From Cenarchaeum sp. SB0662_bin_33 (GTDB lineage: Archaea; Thermoproteota; Nitrososphaeria; Nitrososphaerales; Nitrosopumilaceae): a stretch of DNA of 6,361 bases. This document shows, in pieces, positions 5,136 to 6,361 of this stretch; position 1 is the stretch's first letter; the number at the start of each line of letters is the position of its first letter. The translations under genes were made by a program, and so were the position numbers. The stretch covers positions 1-6,361 of the forward strand of contig VXON01000137.1 in the NCBI GenBank assembly GCA_009840065.1. Reading direction: 5' to 3'. The notes under the pieces are model-generated. The model was not told where the DNA came from, did no database searches, and saw only the letters and a program-made list of their open reading frames with translations.

Positions 5136-5142
5136 TTTTTTT
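5136..5142 (+). terminator. T-run terminator after the HNH gene
   Basis: Seven T residues follow the HNH stop by about 80 bases and precede the opposing tRNA gene. T-rich runs are enough to stop archaeal RNA polymerase, so this probably ends the plus-strand transcript before it reaches the tRNA. Confidence 0.5.
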
Positions 5143-5150
5143 CAGTTAGT

Positions 5151-5221
5151 AGCAGGGAGCGGATTCGAACCACCGGTCTGCGGGTTATGGGCCCGCCGGA
5201 ATGCTGCTTCCCTACCCTGCT
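5151..5221 (-). tRNA. tRNA-Met (CAT), initiator type
   Basis: The minus strand folds as a 71-base cloverleaf. The acceptor stem AGCAGGG/CCCTGCT is fully paired. The D-stem is GGGA/TTCC with a 7-base loop. The anticodon stem GCGGG/CCCGC has loop CCCATAA, giving anticodon CAT. The T-arm is GGTGG/CCGCT with loop TTCGAAT. The A1:T72 pair and three G:C pairs next to the anticodon loop are marks of an archaeal or eukaryal initiator. The discriminator base (5150 complement) is A, and no CCA is encoded. Odd points are C instead of U at position 33 and a D-loop (AGCAGCA) lacking the usual GG. The gene may be functional, diverged or a copy carried by an element. tRNA genes are also frequent integration sites. 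Confidence 0.85.
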
Positions 5222-5388
5222 GGGTTGGTATAGCATCGGCGCCGTAAAAGGAATAAAATGAAAAAGAGGGAAAATTTATGCGAGTTTTGCAGCATCAGCC
5301 AATATTAGTTGTATTGCCTTCATGGTTCTGGGAAATCAACGGGACATGATATGTAATGGGAAATTAGGGACATAAAAAAAATGAGGGA
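5222..5388. other. Intergenic stretch between tRNA and transposase
   Basis: A/T-rich, with no gene. On the minus strand TTTTATTCC near 5250-5258 lies a suitable distance before the tRNA to serve as its promoter box. GGTTCTGGGAAATC at 5324 resembles an IS6-type end and could mark the edge of the insertion element, but its partner lies outside the window. Confidence 0.4.
5374..5381 (-). terminator. T8 terminator of the transposase gene
   Basis: The minus strand has eight T residues beginning eight bases after the transposase TAA (5389-5391), a typical archaeal T-run terminator position. Confidence 0.5.
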
Positions 5389-6306
5389 TTAAGATGTTGA
5401 CTCTGCGGCGGCTCGAATGAGGGTTAGGTACTTGTTGTTACCTTCTATAGTGATACCTGCGGCCTCGGTTGGTGTGATTTTATCTGGGAGTCCTTCATGT
5501 GGTTTGACAAAGTTATGATAGAGTCGTAATCCAGTAATAATACCAGAGTCCTCACGCTTGAGACCTCTGGTTACTTTTTCACGGTGCCGTAATGTGGCGC
5601 CATTAAACTACTCCATCTGGTTGTTATGATGTATGCCGTCAAAGGCAACATCATGAATGTGTTCTGTATCCTTGTGCAAAAAATTCTTGGCTTTGTATTG
5701 TTGCTTCCATGCATTGTGGAAGTTGGCGGCCTTGTCGCTGATTAATGTGGTTGGGACTTTACCGGCCACTTGTTTGGCCTCTTTGAACATGGGTTCAACA
5801 TCATCATTGCCTTTGTGGGTGGCTACCATTTTGGCTATCTAAAAACGGGTATCGCTGTCCAGCATGGCAAATAGATATTTGCGGTTACCTTTGATTTTCA
5901 GATATAGTTCGTCAGTGCGCCAAGCCTCTCCGACCTGTGGTTTAATGGTGTCAGCGAACCGTTCCATTATCTCAGCATACGCTTTACCCCAATTCTGAAC
6001 GGTCTTGCAGGAGATCTTGAAGCCTGTCATCTCAAGACTCTTGGCAACTTTACGGCTAGATAAACCACTAAACAGTAAATCCACAGCCTGTGTAATCTGT
6101 TCGGGCGCTACATGTTTTTTCTCAAAGCCTAGGTTGTGCGTGAACCTCTTGTTGCAGTCCTTACATTTGTAGCCTTGGACCGGTCCTCGTTTAAGTCTAC
6201 GTATGCCTTGTTTGACAACGTTAGGAGATTTACACCGTTTGCATTTGGTGAGATCCACTTGTTTGATAATGGTTTTGGGTACTTCCTCTTGTACTGCCTC
6301 ACGCAT
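5389..6306 (-). pseudogene. IS6/IS240-like DDE transposase with two in-frame TAG codons
   Basis: From ATG 6306 one frame runs 305 codons to TAA 5389-5391, broken only by TAG at 5839-5841 (codon 156) and 5608-5610 (codon 233). An N-terminal zinc finger has C22-x2-C25 and C48-x2-C51, followed by a helix-turn-helix at about 66-108 (SGLSSRKVAKSLEMTGFKIS). The catalytic acids are D132 (WRTDELYLKIKG), D191 (LISDKAANF) and E232 (HNNQME), after which the C-terminus HNFVKPHEGLP follows. The frame is also open upstream of 6306 to the window end without a start, so the true N-terminus could be longer. The first TAG replaces a residue that is usually Trp, and the second follows the catalytic Glu directly. 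Without readthrough no active enzyme can form. It is probably a dead insertion sequence or one needing amber suppression. Confidence 0.85.
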
Positions 6307-6361
6307 TTGGAGTGGACCCCTCGTTTTGATACCACTTTTTGCATCAAGTTCCGAATGATTC

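Larger units (their letters stand above)
5324..6361 (-). mobile_element. Insertion sequence, IS6/IS240-like, running off the window
   Basis: The element is defined by its transposase. The downstream end is probably between the tRNA and the T8 run; GGTTCTGGGAAATC at 5324 is a candidate terminal repeat. The other end lies beyond 6361, so neither the inverted repeats nor a target duplication can be checked. It sits about 100 bases from the tRNA-Met gene, on the same strand. Confidence 0.5.

Noticed and set aside
4894..5136. Minus-strand open frame of 80 codons
   Set aside because: It is mostly antisense to the HNH domain, whose active-site residues are clear on the plus strand.
1..6361. CRISPR array or replication origin
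   Set aside because: No regularly spaced direct repeats, cas genes or iteron-like clusters were seen.

Overview
The window looks like an accessory stretch of an archaeal chromosome, or of an integrated element. It carries an initiator-type tRNA-Met with the archaeal/eukaryal A1:U72 end. Several starts lie about 26-28 bases downstream of a TATA-like box with no Shine-Dalgarno site, which indicates leaderless transcription. There is also a fused MNT-HEPN protein and an IS6/IS240-like transposase with a zinc-finger N-terminus. The general look of the transposase and of the membrane protein recalls soil ammonia-oxidising archaea (Nitrososphaerota). That is a recollection of family style, not a search result.

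Layout. Bases 1-1153 (+) hold three tightly overlapping genes: a partial 3' end, an 81-residue protein starting on a GTGA overlap, and a membrane protein starting on an ATGA overlap and split by one in-frame TAG. Bases 1154-1306 carry no gene but hold a strong bulged hairpin. Bases 1307-2121 form a visibly GC-richer block with a possible Cys-containing small protein (+) and an unrecognised protein on the minus strand that needs one base added to a C5 run to read through. Bases 2122-3307 hold tiny coiled-coil genes: a 62-residue one (+) facing two tandem paralogous genes of 37 and 38 residues (-). An orphan C-terminal fragment of a Rad50/SMC-like ATPase follows. This cassette is flanked by a 27-base inverted duplication whose differences are all synonymous in one frame.

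Bases 3523-5054 (+) hold a small acidic protein broken at an A8 run, an MNT-HEPN fusion overlapping its restored end, and an HNH endonuclease ending at a T-run. The minus strand then carries the tRNA-Met (5151-5221) and a transposase with two in-frame TAG codons that reaches towards the window edge.

The genes do not form one obvious pathway. The best functional unit is the small acidic protein plus the MNT-HEPN, which resembles a toxin/antitoxin-type module. The most unusual features are the paralogous micro-proteins with duplicated leaderless promoters inside the inverted duplication, and the number of broken genes: three TAG interruptions and two homopolymer frameshifts. The breaks could be real decay, recoding or assembly error, and the sequence alone does not decide between these.
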